The translations under genes and the position numbers were made by a program. A DNA stretch of 37,997 nucleotides from Acidobacteriota bacterium (GTDB taxonomy: Bacteria; Actinomycetota; Acidimicrobiia; Acidimicrobiales; RAAP-2). Shown piece by piece: positions 21,333-30,244 of the stretch. Numbering within the stretch: position 1 is the stretch's first letter; the number at the start of each line of letters is the position of its first letter. The notes under the pieces were generated by a model, which was given only the letters and a program-made list of their open reading frames with translations, did not search any database and had not been told where the DNA came from. The stretch is from positions 1 to 37,997 of the forward strand of contig JAGXAY010000011.1 in NCBI GenBank assembly GCA_018971385.1, in the 5' to 3' direction.

Positions 21333-24116
21333 GTGCTCTCCCCTTCCCTCGGTGGCGAAGGGGCGCCACTGGCCGACAACGACGTCGAGCGCCGACGCGC
21401 CCTGACGTCTGACCTATCCCTGTTGTCGGCGGTGCTCGACGAAACACTCGAACGACAGACCTCGCGCGACTTTGTCGATCTCGTCCAGCGTGTTCGAGAT
21501 GTTGCGGGCGACGATCTATCCTCAACCCTCCGGGCCCTCGAAGATCTCGACCTCGCCACCGCGAGTCAGCTCGTCCGAGCTTTTTCGATGTACTTCCACC
21601 TCGCGAACGTGACGGAGCAGACCCACCGAGCCCGCGAGGGGGAGTTGCGTCGAAACGTTGACGACGGCCCACTGGCGCGCGTCACCCGACTCATCGAAGA
21701 TGCCTTGGAGCGAGGCGTGATCACGGAGAATGATGTTCGTGACGCCTTTAATTCTTTGGACGTTCGACCCGTCTTCACCGCCCACCCCACGGAATCGGCG
21801 CGTCGGAGTGTGTTGTTGAAGCTCCGTTCCATTTCGAACGTCCTCGACGACGCCCGGGGGACGAAGTCCGGTCTCGACGAGGCGCTCCGACGGCGCCGTC
21901 TCCGCGAACTGGTGGACACCCTCTGGCAAACCGATGAACTTCGTCGCACCAAGCCCGAAGTCATTGACGAAGCCCGTAACGCTATGCACTACGTGGATTT
22001 ACTCATGCGTTCGGTGGTTCCCGACGTTCTCGACACTCTGGTCGCCAACGCGGAGCGACTAGGAGTCGACATTCCTCCCACGTCGCGTCCGTTGACGTTC
22101 GGTAGTTGGATCGGGGGTGACCGTGACGGTAACCCCTTCGTCACCCCCGACGTCACCGCGGACGTCGTTGATCTCGCCCTCGACTTCTCCGTCAGGGCGC
22201 TTCGGGCCATGGTGTCTCGCCTCGTTGACGAACTCTCCGTGTCGACCCTTCACGTCGGAATCTCGGACGAGCTCGCCACCTCCCTCGAGAGAGATTTGGC
22301 CCACGTCGAGTTGCCGGAACGCTACCTTCGCCTTAACGCCCAGGAGCCGTATCGACTGAAGTTGGGCTGCATTCGGGCGAAGTTGGAGGCCACCCAGCGA
22401 CGGATGGAACGACGGACGCCTCACAAACCCGGCGACGACTACGCGTCTTCCCAGGACCTGGTGGACGACCTCATGTTGATCTACAACTCCTTAGTCACCC
22501 ACGGCTCGTCACTCCTCGCCCGAGGAACCCTCGAACGATCTCTCATCACCGTGGCCGCGTTCGGGTTAACGCTCACCACCCTCGACATCCGCGAGCACGC
22601 CGGCGCTCACCATCGCGTCCTTAGCGAACTCTTCGACCGGCTCGGCGAGTTGCCGCAGCCCTATCTCGATCTGTCACGAGAGGAACGTCTCGAGGTTCTG
22701 TCTCGGGAGTTAGAGTCCCGTCGCCCCCTCTTCTCCTCCCACGTTCCCCTGGAGGGAGACGCCCTCACCACGTACCGAGTCTTCACCACGATGCACGAAC
22801 TACTGCATCGCTACGGTGCGCCGACGTGCGAAACCTACATCGTCTCGATGACCAAGGGCGCTGATGATCTTCTGGCGGCGGTCGTTCTCGCTCGCGAAGC
22901 CGGGCTCGTGGACCTCGCCAGTGGCGTTGCGCAAATCGGTTTCGCCCCCCTCTTTGAAACCCTCGACGAACTTCGACACGCCGGCGACATTTTCGAAACC
23001 CTGCTCGCCGTTCCGGCCTATCGACGCTTGGTGTCGCTGCGTGAAGATCATCAAGAAATCATGCTCGGGTACTCCGACTCAAACAAGGACGCCGGCATCA
23101 CGGCGTCGCAGTGGGGAATCCACCTCGCGGAACGACAACTACGCGACGTTGCGGCACGGCACGGTATCCGCTTATCCCTGTTTCACGGCCGCGGTGGCTC
23201 GGTGGGGCGGGGGGGCGGACCCACTCACGACGCCGTTCTCTCCCAGCCCTACGGCGTGTTGAAGGGCTCCATCAAGCTCACCGAACAGGGCGAGGTCATC
23301 TCCGACAAGTATCTGCTCGCCCCCCTCGCTCACGAGAACCTCGAACTCTTGCTCGCCGCCACTCTCGAGGCCGTCGTCTTCCACTCCCGCCCCTGGGTCG
23401 ACCCGGAGAAATTGGAAGCGTGGAACGCAACCATGGACACCATCGCCGACGCCTCCCTCGTCGCGTACCGCGGACTCGTGGACGACCCCCACCTACCGAC
23501 CTACTTCACTCGTTCGACTCCCGTCACCGAGTTAGCCGACCTCCACATCGGCTCCCGGCCAGCCCGACGAGTCTCGGGGGACGACACAATCAGTTCGCTT
23601 CGCGCCATTCCCTGGGTCTTTGGGTGGACCCAATCTCGACAAATCGTTCCGGGGTGGTTCGGGGTCGGAACGGGGCTCGCCGCGGCCCGAGCCGCGGGCC
23701 GGGGCGACGAACTCTGTCAAATGTACGCCGAGTGGCCCTTCTTCTCGACCTACATCTCCAACGTCGAAATGACTCTCGCCAAGACCGATCTCGACATCGC
23801 CCGCGAGTACGTCGTTCGACTGGTCCCGCCGGAACTTCACTACCTCTTCGACACTATTTCCGAGGAGTACCGTCGGACAGTGGAGCAGGTGCTCTTCGTC
23901 ACCGGGTCGGATCGACTACTCGCGCACGACCAACTGCTCGCGACAACTCTCGACACCCGTGATCGGTACTTACGCCCTCTCCAGGTGCTACAAATTCAGC
24001 TCTTGGACCGAGTTCGCCGCGCCCGAGAACACGGCGAGGAGATTGACGAGACTCTGCAACGCGCCCTTCTGCTCACCATCAACGGCATCGCCACCGGACT
24101 TCGCAACACCGGATAG
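21333..24116 (+). CDS. ppc: Phosphoenolpyruvate carboxylase
   Basis: A full-length 927-residue Ppc that adds bicarbonate to PEP to form oxaloacetate, topping up the TCA cycle. Catalytic signatures are all present: VFTAHPTES with the essential His, GSWIGGDRDGNPFVT, the mobile loop FHGRGGSVGRGGGP, GEVISDKY and the C-terminal RNTG. The GTG start has no Shine-Dalgarno, but TAACCT lies six bases upstream, so it is likely leaderless. Glutamate dehydrogenase upstream and this enzyme both touch the oxoglutarate/oxaloacetate pool, but they are separate transcription units. Confidence 0.97.
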   Translation: MLSPSLGGEGAPLADNDVERRRALTSDLSLLSAVLDETLERQTSRDFVDLVQRVRDVAGDDLSSTLRALEDLDLATASQLVRAFSMYFHLANVTEQTHRAREGELRRNVDDGPLARVTRLIEDALERGVITENDVRDAFNSLDVRPVFTAHPTESARRSVLLKLRSISNVLDDARGTKSGLDEALRRRRLRELVDTLWQTDELRRTKPEVIDEARNAMHYVDLLMRSVVPDVLDTLVANAERLGVDIPPTSRPLTFGSWIGGDRDGNPFVTPDVTADVVDLALDFSVRALRAMVSRLVDELSVSTLHVGISDELATSLERDLAHVELPERYLRLNAQEPYRLKLGCIRAKLEATQRRMERRTPHKPGDDYASSQDLVDDLMLIYNSLVTHGSSLLARGTLERSLITVAAFGLTLTTLDIREHAGAHHRVLSELFDRLGELPQPYLDLSREERLEVLSRELESRRPLFSSHVPLEGDALTTYRVFTTMHELLHRYGAPTCETYIVSMTKGADDLLAAVVLAREAGLVDLASGVAQIGFAPLFETLDELRHAGDIFETLLAVPAYRRLVSLREDHQEIMLGYSDSNKDAGITASQWGIHLAERQLRDVAARHGIRLSLFHGRGGSVGRGGGPTHDAVLSQPYGVLKGSIKLTEQGEVISDKYLLAPLAHENLELLLAATLEAVVFHSRPWVDPEKLEAWNATMDTIADASLVAYRGLVDDPHLPTYFTRSTPVTELADLHIGSRPARRVSGDDTISSLRAIPWVFGWTQSRQIVPGWFGVGTGLAAARAAGRGDELCQMYAEWPFFSTYISNVEMTLAKTDLDIAREYVVRLVPPELHYLFDTISEEYRRTVEQVLFVTGSDRLLAHDQLLATTLDTRDRYLRPLQVLQIQLLDRVRRAREHGEEIDETLQRALLLTINGIATGLRNTG

Positions 24117-24153
24117 CGACGGGTAACGGTCAGATCCACGACCCGACTTTGGC

Positions 24154-24159
24154 TAGGGT
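24154..24159 (+). promoter_or_regulatory. -10 element TAGGGT for the DUF805 gene
   Basis: It would give a transcript start near 24166 and a 20-base leader that contains the GAGGAG ribosome site. Confidence 0.35.
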
Positions 24160-24185
24160 ACGAGGCAACGAGGCGAGGAGTCACC

Positions 24186-24659
24186 GTGTCCATCTCCGAG
24201 GCAGTACGAAGCGTCTTTTCGAACTACACCAAGTTTTCGGGGCGTTCATCACGGTCGGAGTTCTGGTGGTGGTTTCTCGTCTCCACTCTCGTCTCCCTCG
24301 CCCTGCTCCTCATCTCGCCCGTCGTCACCGTCATCTGGGAACTCATTGTCATCGTGCCCACCCTCGCCGTCGGGTGGCGGCGCATCCACGACACCAATCT
24401 CGCGGGTCCGTTCTACCTCTTGACCTACATCGGGAGTATCGCCCTCGTGACAACTCCGTTGCTGGGGTTGCTCCAAATTGTGGGCCTGGTCCTCTGCGCT
24501 CGACGAGGGACCCCCGGACCCAACCGCTTCGGCCCCTCGCCCCTCGCCCCGTCATTCGACGCCGAGCCGGGATTCTCTTCTTCCAGCTGTCCCACCTGCG
24601 GAAAAATGGTTCTACCGGGTCAGAGCACGTGTTCCACGTGCGGAACCTCACTGACCTAA
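24186..24659 (+). CDS. DUF805 membrane protein with C-terminal zinc ribbon
   Basis: A 157-residue protein. Residues 1-110 form a DUF805 domain: SNYTKFSGRSSRSEFWWWFL before the first helix, three or four hydrophobic segments and the conserved GWRRIHDTNLAGPF loop. A Pro/Ser-rich linker leads to a zinc ribbon of the CPTCG-x10-CSTCG type at the C-terminus, on the cytoplasmic side. DUF805 function is unknown. The added zinc ribbon suggests binding of a partner or nucleic acid, but that is inference. GTG 24186 has GAGGAG at a good spacing. A strong hairpin terminator follows. Confidence 0.8.
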   Translation: MSISEAVRSVFSNYTKFSGRSSRSEFWWWFLVSTLVSLALLLISPVVTVIWELIVIVPTLAVGWRRIHDTNLAGPFYLLTYIGSIALVTTPLLGLLQIVGLVLCARRGTPGPNRFGPSPLAPSFDAEPGFSSSSCPTCGKMVLPGQSTCSTCGTSLT

Positions 24660-24682
24660 CCGCGCCCGGGTCCTACACAGCG

Positions 24683-24714
24683 CATCGCCCGGGCCGTACC
24701 CGGCCCGGGCGATG
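24683..24714. terminator. Bidirectional terminator, 13-bp perfect stem
   Basis: CATCGCCCGGGCC (24683-24695) pairs perfectly with GGCCCGGGCGATG (24702-24714) around a six-base loop. It separates the convergent DUF805 and permease genes. No T run is present. Confidence 0.7.
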
Positions 24715-24740
24715 ACGCGTCGACTCAGCAGTGCTGGGAA

Positions 24741-26339
24741 CTAGTCGGTTTCGTTCTCGATCGGGTTAATCCCTTCGGCCAACTCCTCCTCGATGTGCTC
24801 GAGTGTCAGTTCACTACCCTGCATTCTCGGTCCCGTGAACCACTTACGGGCCGATACGCCGTACCAGATGAAGACGATTGCCATCAGGGTAACGAACGCA
24901 GGACCGGCCCAGTTAATGTCCGCCGCCGTCGTCCAGGGGTAGAACTCGGGCGCGAAAAACAACAGCGTTATGAGGATGACCCAGAGAACGGCAATCCACC
25001 CGACAACCTTGCTCCAGCGTCCCAAGTTCCAGGGGCCGGGCTCGAACGTCGTCGAGCGCAGGCGTAGGTAAATCGGAATGGCGTAGGCCACGTACAGTCC
25101 CACGGTCCCGATGGACACAATGGCAAAGAACGCGACGGACGATCCCGACACCTGGTAGAGCGACGGAATGCCGAGGATGAAGGCGCCCACTACGGCGAAC
25201 CAGACGGCGTTGACCGGGGTGCGCGACTTCGGGTGGAGCCGGTGCCAGTAGCGGTGACCGGGCACCGCACCGTCTCTGGAGAAGGCGTAGATCATGCGAG
25301 AGTTCGCCGTCACGGAAGCAAGACCGCAGAAGAACTGGGCCACCGTCACGAGAAGCACCAGGCCCTTACCCCAGAACCCGTTCAGCGCGTTGATGAAGAT
25401 CGCGGCTCCGGCCGTCGAGCCCTGAGCAGCAATTTGTCCGTACGCCTTGGCGCCCGACGGAATCGCCAGCGTCATGACCAAGTTCAGCAGGAAACCGGCG
25501 ATGATGGACACGTAGATGGCACGAACGATGCCCTTCGAACCCGCCCGAGCGGCATCCTTCGTCTCCTCGGTCATGTGGGCCGACGCGTCGTACCCGGTCA
25601 AGGTGTACTGGGCGAGCAGCAGTCCAATCATGAAGGCGTAGAACCCGGCCGCCGGTCCAGTCCATCCCGTCAGGTTCTGGCTCTGAAAGAGGAAGCTGAT
25701 GGACTGGTGGTGGCTCGGGAGGACCAGAAGCACCACCACGATGAGCGCCGTTCCGCCCAAGTGCCACCAGGCCGACAAGTTGGCCAACTTTTCGACGAGA
25801 TTGACGCCGAAGGTGTTCAACAGTCCGTGAGCGACGAGGACCAGGGCGTAAATGACGAGGACGGTCCGCACCGTGGAGTGAAACTTCGAGTCGTAGAAGC
25901 CAATGGCGAAGGCCACGTAGTTCGCGAGACCGTAGTCAATCGACGCTGTCACCGCCACCTGTCCGACGAGGTTGAACCACCCCGTGGCCCAGGACCACGC
26001 CGCCTTGTTCTTCGGCGCCAGCTTCGCCGCAAAGAAGTACAGGCCACCCGCGGTGGGGTAGGCCGACGTGATCTCCGCCATGCCCATCCCGACGAGAAGG
26101 GTGAAGAAGCCAACGATGAACCATCCGAGGGTGATGACCCGAGGTCCACCCGCGTCCATACCGAGGTAGTAGGTGGTGATGCCGCCCGTGAGGATGGAAA
26201 TGATCGAGAAGGAGATGGCGAAGTTAGAGAATCCGCCCAACCCTCTCTTCAACTCCTGGGCGTACCCCAACTCGTGTAGGCGCCGAGTATCGTCATCGAG
26301 CTGCTCGATGCCCCCCGGCTCCGTTGTACCTGTGCTCAC
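24741..26339 (-). CDS. APC-superfamily amino acid/polyamine permease
   Basis: A 532-residue transporter with about twelve membrane segments. The N-terminal LHELGYAQELKRGLGGFSNF and the ISILTGGITTYY segment match the amino acid permease branch that includes GABA and choline carriers. AEITSAYPTAGGLYFFAAKLA is the conserved TM2-3 consensus of that branch. The start is set at GTG 26339, behind GGAGGGG; the longer in-frame reading to 26564 would overlap the divergent gene and has an unrelated Arg-rich N-terminus. It is divergent from a ligase/dehydrogenase operon, which suggests that it imports an amine or amino acid those enzymes degrade. Confidence 0.85.
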   Translation of the reverse strand: MSTGTTEPGGIEQLDDDTRRLHELGYAQELKRGLGGFSNFAISFSIISILTGGITTYYLGMDAGGPRVITLGWFIVGFFTLLVGMGMAEITSAYPTAGGLYFFAAKLAPKNKAAWSWATGWFNLVGQVAVTASIDYGLANYVAFAIGFYDSKFHSTVRTVLVIYALVLVAHGLLNTFGVNLVEKLANLSAWWHLGGTALIVVVLLVLPSHHQSISFLFQSQNLTGWTGPAAGFYAFMIGLLLAQYTLTGYDASAHMTEETKDAARAGSKGIVRAIYVSIIAGFLLNLVMTLAIPSGAKAYGQIAAQGSTAGAAIFINALNGFWGKGLVLLVTVAQFFCGLASVTANSRMIYAFSRDGAVPGHRYWHRLHPKSRTPVNAVWFAVVGAFILGIPSLYQVSGSSVAFFAIVSIGTVGLYVAYAIPIYLRLRSTTFEPGPWNLGRWSKVVGWIAVLWVILITLLFFAPEFYPWTTAADINWAGPAFVTLMAIVFIWYGVSARKWFTGPRMQGSELTLEHIEEELAEGINPIENETD

Positions 26340-26489
26340 GCACCACCCCCTCCGTACCGCCCCGGGAACGCCCCCGATGCCGGTTAGTCGAGTGAACGTA
26401 GCGGCTCGTACCCACCTCGTCAAGGAAAAGAGAAAGAATTTACATTTGGGTAACGAAGAACGGAGAACTGTGAAATTGTGGGCATTTCT

Positions 26490-26506
26490 CACACCTCTCC
26501 GGTGTG
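26490..26506 (+). other. Perfect 6-bp inverted repeat in the ligase leader
   Basis: CACACC (26490-26495) and GGTGTG (26501-26506) flank TCTCC. It could be an operator or the first leader hairpin. Confidence 0.35.
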
Positions 26507-26516
26507 GAATAGTGGG

Positions 26517-26542
26517 CCCGACGCCACGCCGGTGGCGTCGGG
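26517..26542 (+). promoter_or_regulatory. Perfect 11-bp hairpin directly before the ribosome binding site of the ligase gene
   Basis: CCCGACGCCAC (26517-26527) pairs perfectly with GTGGCGTCGGG (26532-26542) around GCCG. The GGAAGGA ribosome site begins at the next base and ATG 26556 follows. The position suggests translational or attenuation control. Confidence 0.55.
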
Positions 26543-26555
26543 GGAAGGATGCGTC

Positions 26556-27917
26556 ATGACTCACCAGGGCCGGTTAACGCGTGGCGAATTGGAATCACTC
26601 GTGCGATCCGGTGAAGTGGACACCGTTCTCGTCGCCATCGTGGACGTGCAGGGACGCATGCAGGGTAAGCGCATGGACGCTACATACTTTTTTGACGACC
26701 TCCACGACGGAGTCGTCGAGGGGTGTAGCTACCTGCTCGCCTCCGACGTCGACATGCGTACCGTCGAAGGCTTCGCTCTCACGTCCTGGGAGAACGGCTA
26801 CGGGGACCTCGCCTTCGTCCCCGATTTCAGCTCGACCCGCCTCGTACCGTGGCACGAGAAGACCGCTTGCGTCTTTGCCGACGTGACCGATCAGGAGGGA
26901 CGAGACGTCGCAGTCTCCCCCCGACAGATCCTGGCCCGCCAGTGCGCGAGAGTCGCCGAACACGGATGGCACGGACTGACCGGAACAGAACTCGAGTTCA
27001 TTGTCTTTCACGACTCCTTCGACGAGGCTTGGCTGAACGGGTACCGCGACATGCGTCCGGTCAATCAGTACAACGTGGACTACTCCCTCCTCGGTACCTC
27101 ACGCATCGAGCCTCTTCTCGGGCGAATTCGTCGAGAGATGCGCGGGGCTGGCATGGTGGTGGAGTCGGCCAAGGGTGAGTGCAATCTGGGCCAGCACGAG
27201 ATCGCCTTCAAGTATGACGAACTCATCGCGAAGTGTGACGAGCACAGTCTCTTCAAGTTGGGGGCGAAGGAGATTGCCGACCAGGAGGGATACTCCCTCA
27301 CCTTTATGGCCAAGTACGACGAACGAGAGGGCAACTCCTGCCACATCCACCTCTCCCTGCGCGACCAGGACAATCGCCCCGTCTTCGCCGGAGAGAACGA
27401 GTACGGCTTCTCCACCACCTTTGATCACTTTCTGGCGGGGCTTCTCACGTACTCCCGCGAACTCTCCCTGCTGTTCGCGCCCAACATCAACTCCTACAAA
27501 CGTTACGTCGAGGGCTCCTTCGCCCCCACCGCACTCTTGTGGGGCCTTGACAATCGCACGTGCGCCTACCGAGTGGTGGGGCACGGTCCGTCGCTGCGCT
27601 TCGAGTGTCGTATTCCCGGCGGTGACGTTAACCCCTACCTCGCTGAAGCCGGACTCCTCGCGGCGGGACTCGCGGGAATCGAGCAGGGACTCGAGCGCCC
27701 CCCGGCCTTCTCCGGCAACGCCTACGTCGCGGACGCCGCACGCATGCCCACCACCCTCGCGGAGGCGGTGGATCTCTTCGACCGCTCGGCGATGGCCCGC
27801 GCCGCCTTCGGTGACGACGTCGTCGATCACTTGGCACAAGCGGGTCGCGTCGAAGTCGACGCCTACAACTCCGCCATTACCGACTGGGAACGCTACCGGG
27901 GGTTTGAACGCCTATGA
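26556..27917 (+). CDS. Glutamine-synthetase-family ligase (probable gamma-glutamyl-amine synthetase)
   Basis: A 453-residue GS-fold enzyme. Recognisable segments are the beta-grasp region VAIVDVQGRMQGKRM, the metal-binding TGTELEF, KGECNLGQHEIAFKY, the NSCHIHLSL ammonia/metal region, NINSYKRYVEG and WGLDNRTCAYRV. These resemble PuuA/GlnA3-type enzymes, which glutamylate putrescine, other polyamines or ethanolamine, more than ordinary GlnA. The adenylylation-type Tyr loop of GlnA is not seen. The partner aldehyde dehydrogenase (ATGA overlap) and divergent permease fit gamma-glutamylated amine catabolism. The start is ATG 26556 behind GGAAGGA; upstream codons coincide with hairpins and are not family-like. 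Confidence 0.82.
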   Translation: MTHQGRLTRGELESLVRSGEVDTVLVAIVDVQGRMQGKRMDATYFFDDLHDGVVEGCSYLLASDVDMRTVEGFALTSWENGYGDLAFVPDFSSTRLVPWHEKTACVFADVTDQEGRDVAVSPRQILARQCARVAEHGWHGLTGTELEFIVFHDSFDEAWLNGYRDMRPVNQYNVDYSLLGTSRIEPLLGRIRREMRGAGMVVESAKGECNLGQHEIAFKYDELIAKCDEHSLFKLGAKEIADQEGYSLTFMAKYDEREGNSCHIHLSLRDQDNRPVFAGENEYGFSTTFDHFLAGLLTYSRELSLLFAPNINSYKRYVEGSFAPTALLWGLDNRTCAYRVVGHGPSLRFECRIPGGDVNPYLAEAGLLAAGLAGIEQGLERPPAFSGNAYVADAARMPTTLAEAVDLFDRSAMARAAFGDDVVDHLAQAGRVEVDAYNSAITDWERYRGFERL

Positions 27918-29269
27918 GTCACGTCATTGTCAATCCGGCGACCGAAGAGATCGTCTCCACACTCGAGCTGGCCTCCCTGGAGGAGATGGATCTCGCCATC
28001 GAACGGGCCACCCACGCGGCGTCCTCGTGGCGGGCAGTGTCGCCCGTGGATCGGGCTCGCCTCCTTCGTCGATTCTCCGAGGTTGTCGATAGCCATCTCG
28101 AAGAGCTGGCGCAGCTCGAGGTGGCAAACTCGGGTCACACCATCTCGAACGCCCGGTGGGAGGCCGGGAACGTTCGCGACGTTCTGGCCTACTACGCCGG
28201 TGCCCCGGAGCGACACTCCGGAAAACAGATTCCGGTCGCGGGTGGTGTGGACGTCACGTTCTACGAGCCCATCGGTGTCGTCGGCATCATCGTTCCGTGG
28301 AACTTTCCACTCCCCATCGCCGGCTGGGGTCTCGGACCCGCTCTCGCGGCCGGTAACACCGTCGTGATGAAGCCGGCGACCTACACGCCACTCACCGCCA
28401 TTCGACTCGCCGAACTGGGCCTCGAGGCGGGGCTACCCGAGGGAGTGTTTCAGGTCGTTCCGGGGGACGGCTCTCGGGTGGGCTTTCGCCTCGTCACTCA
28501 CCCCGCTGTCGGCAAGATCTGTTTCACGGGATCCAACGAGGCGGGACGAGCCATCATGCGTGGCTGCGCCGATCACGTCAAGCGCCTGACTCTCGAGCTC
28601 GGTGGCAAGAGTGCCAACGTCATCTTCGCCGACGCCGACATTGAACGAGCGGCGAGCGCCGCTCCCGGGTCGGTCTTCGACAACGCCGGACAAGACTGTT
28701 GCGCCCGTTCTCGAATTCTCGTTCAGGAGTCGGCCTACGACACCTTCATGGAACATTTCGAACAGGCGGTCCGCGCCTTTAGAGTTCTCGATCCTTTGCG
28801 GGACGACTCCGAGATGGGGCCCCTCATCACCGCCGGCCAACGCGAAAGCGTGGCGGCCTACGTGGATGAGTCGAAGGTCGCGTTCCGAGGATCGGTTCCG
28901 GAGGGGCCGGGGTGGTGGTTCCCCCCGACCGTCCTGGTGGAGAACGACCTTTCCAGTCCGAGCTACTGCGAGGAGATATTTGGGCCGGTGGTCTCGGTCG
29001 TGCGCTTCTCCGATGAAGCCGACGCGGTTCGTCTGGCTAACGACACTCCGTACGGACTCTCGGGGTCGCTCTGGACCCGGGATCTCGGACGAGCCCTTCG
29101 CGTAGCTCGAGCCATCGACACCGGTGTCCTCTCGGTGAACTCGCACGCCTCCGTCCGATACGCCACGCCCTTCGGGGGATTCAAGCAGTCCGGCCTCGGA
29201 CGCGAACTCGGTCCGGACGCCCTCAAGAGTTTTTCTGAGGAAAAGAACGTCTTCTTCGCCGACCACTAA
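27914..29269 (+). CDS. NAD(P)-dependent aldehyde dehydrogenase
   Basis: A 451-residue ALDH. The catalytic Glu is in LELGGKSAN and the nucleophile Cys in NAGQDCCARSR, with IVPWNFP and FTGSNEAG forming the coenzyme site and EEIFGPVVSV and PFGGFKQSGLGRE near the end. It is a little shorter than the usual 475-500, mainly at the N-terminus. Given the ATGA overlap with the GS-like ligase, the likely substrate is a gamma-glutamyl aminoaldehyde or a related amino aldehyde (PuuC-like role), but betaine-aldehyde-type relatives look similar. Its stop overlaps the stop of the convergent cysteine-synthase-like gene by four bases. Confidence 0.88.
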   Translation: MSHVIVNPATEEIVSTLELASLEEMDLAIERATHAASSWRAVSPVDRARLLRRFSEVVDSHLEELAQLEVANSGHTISNARWEAGNVRDVLAYYAGAPERHSGKQIPVAGGVDVTFYEPIGVVGIIVPWNFPLPIAGWGLGPALAAGNTVVMKPATYTPLTAIRLAELGLEAGLPEGVFQVVPGDGSRVGFRLVTHPAVGKICFTGSNEAGRAIMRGCADHVKRLTLELGGKSANVIFADADIERAASAAPGSVFDNAGQDCCARSRILVQESAYDTFMEHFEQAVRAFRVLDPLRDDSEMGPLITAGQRESVAAYVDESKVAFRGSVPEGPGWWFPPTVLVENDLSSPSYCEEIFGPVVSVVRFSDEADAVRLANDTPYGLSGSLWTRDLGRALRVARAIDTGVLSVNSHASVRYATPFGGFKQSGLGRELGPDALKSFSEEKNVFFADH

Positions 29270-30198
29270 TCGAGGGCGCGCGTCGCCCCCGTCACCAAGT
29301 GCATGAAGTGATCACTGAGGTACTTCTCGCCCTCGTCACAGAGAATGGTGACGATCGTCGCTTGCGAACCGAGTTCGTCCCGTAACTGGGTCGCGGCCAC
29401 CACGTTGGCCCCCGAACTCGGACCGACGAGAAGTCCGTAGTCACGGGCCAGACGGTACATTTCAGCTTCCGCATCCTCGCTCGACACGGTCACGACACGG
29501 GATACCTCCGCGGCGTGTCGGGCGTAGATCGGGGGGACAAAGCCGTCGGCGATGCCCTCAATTCGGTGCAAGTCAACGTCGCCGCAGGAGATAGTGCAGG
29601 ACTCGGCCGGTTCGAGGGCGACGATCAGGGCATCCGGGTTAACGCGGCGAATAGCTTGGCCCACGCCAATGAGGGTGCCACCAGTCCCCACTCCCATCAC
29701 GAAGGCGTCCGGGATGCGTCCCTCTAACTGGTCGATCAGCTCCCGCCCCAGCCATTCACGATTCTCGTCCACGTTCCACTCGTTTTCGAATTGGCGCGGG
29801 GCGAAGAATCCAGGTCGTGATCCCATGTCCAGCACGAAGTCGAGAGCACGATTGACGTGGAAGTTGCCGACGTTCACGACTTCGGCGCCGAACGCCACGG
29901 AAATGGCGGTTCGCTCCGGTGAGAGCCCCTCCGGGGTCACCACCATCATGCGGTAACCCTTGACGGCGGCCACCATGCTCATGGCGTTTCCCGTGTTACC
30001 CGACGACGCCTCCACGATGGTGTCACCCGGCTGAAGGAGACCCTCCCGCTCGGCGCGCTCAATGATGTAGCGGGCCATACGGGCCTTAATGGAACCAGAG
30101 GGATTGAGATACTCCGCTTTCACCCAGAGCCCGTCGAGGTTGAGGAGTGGCGTTGAACCAATCGCGTCAAGAATGCTCGCTAATGGACCCTGTGGCAT
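29266..30198 (-). CDS. Cysteine-synthase-family PLP enzyme
   Basis: A 310-residue fold type II PLP enzyme of the CysK/CysM/CBS group. The PLP lysine lies in NPSGSIKARMA (Lys38), where most family members have K-D-R; the substrate loop reads EASSGNTGNAMSM and the phosphate loop GVGTGGTLIGVG. It may use O-acetylserine or O-phosphoserine, or be a cystathionine beta-synthase-like enzyme without the CBS domain. No serine acetyltransferase lies nearby. The start is ATG 30198, behind GAGGGGG; the upstream GTG 30225 overlaps a TAGTGT promoter element. It is convergent with the ALDH gene. Confidence 0.82.
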   Translation of the reverse strand: MPQGPLASILDAIGSTPLLNLDGLWVKAEYLNPSGSIKARMARYIIERAEREGLLQPGDTIVEASSGNTGNAMSMVAAVKGYRMMVVTPEGLSPERTAISVAFGAEVVNVGNFHVNRALDFVLDMGSRPGFFAPRQFENEWNVDENREWLGRELIDQLEGRIPDAFVMGVGTGGTLIGVGQAIRRVNPDALIVALEPAESCTISCGDVDLHRIEGIADGFVPPIYARHAAEVSRVVTVSSEDAEAEMYRLARDYGLLVGPSSGANVVAATQLRDELGSQATIVTILCDEGEKYLSDHFMHLVTGATRALD

Positions 30199-30221
30199 CA
30201 GACCCCCTCGTCTCCCCCCCG

Positions 30222-30227
30222 ACACTA
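30222..30227 (-). promoter_or_regulatory. -10 element TAGTGT for the cysteine-synthase-like gene
   Basis: It would start transcription near 30215, leaving a short leader with a GAGGGGG ribosome site before ATG 30198. Confidence 0.4.
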
Positions 30228-30244
30228 GACCGGCGTCGGGATCC

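Larger units (their letters stand above)
26340..26555. other. Divergent control region between permease and ligase genes
   Basis: These 216 bases include an AT-richer block around 26425-26480 (likely promoters, including TTTACATTTGGGTAAC at 26439-26454), an imperfect dyad with arms TGTGAAAT and ATTTCTCACA (about 26470-26492), and two perfect hairpins described separately. Confidence 0.4.

Noticed and set aside
25233-26279. A 348-codon plus-strand frame opposite the permease
   Set aside because: Its composition is that of antisense to membrane helices, with many charged residues and no domain.
26439-26454. Similarity between TTTACATTTGGGTAAC and the TTACCC-TGA-GGGTAA dyad at 35474
   Set aside because: The arms and spacing differ by a base and the first is not a true dyad, so I do not claim a shared operator.
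26340-26564. 75-residue N-terminal extension of the permease
   Set aside because: It covers the divergent control region and the start of the ligase gene; a ribosome site precedes GTG 26339, where family similarity begins soon after.
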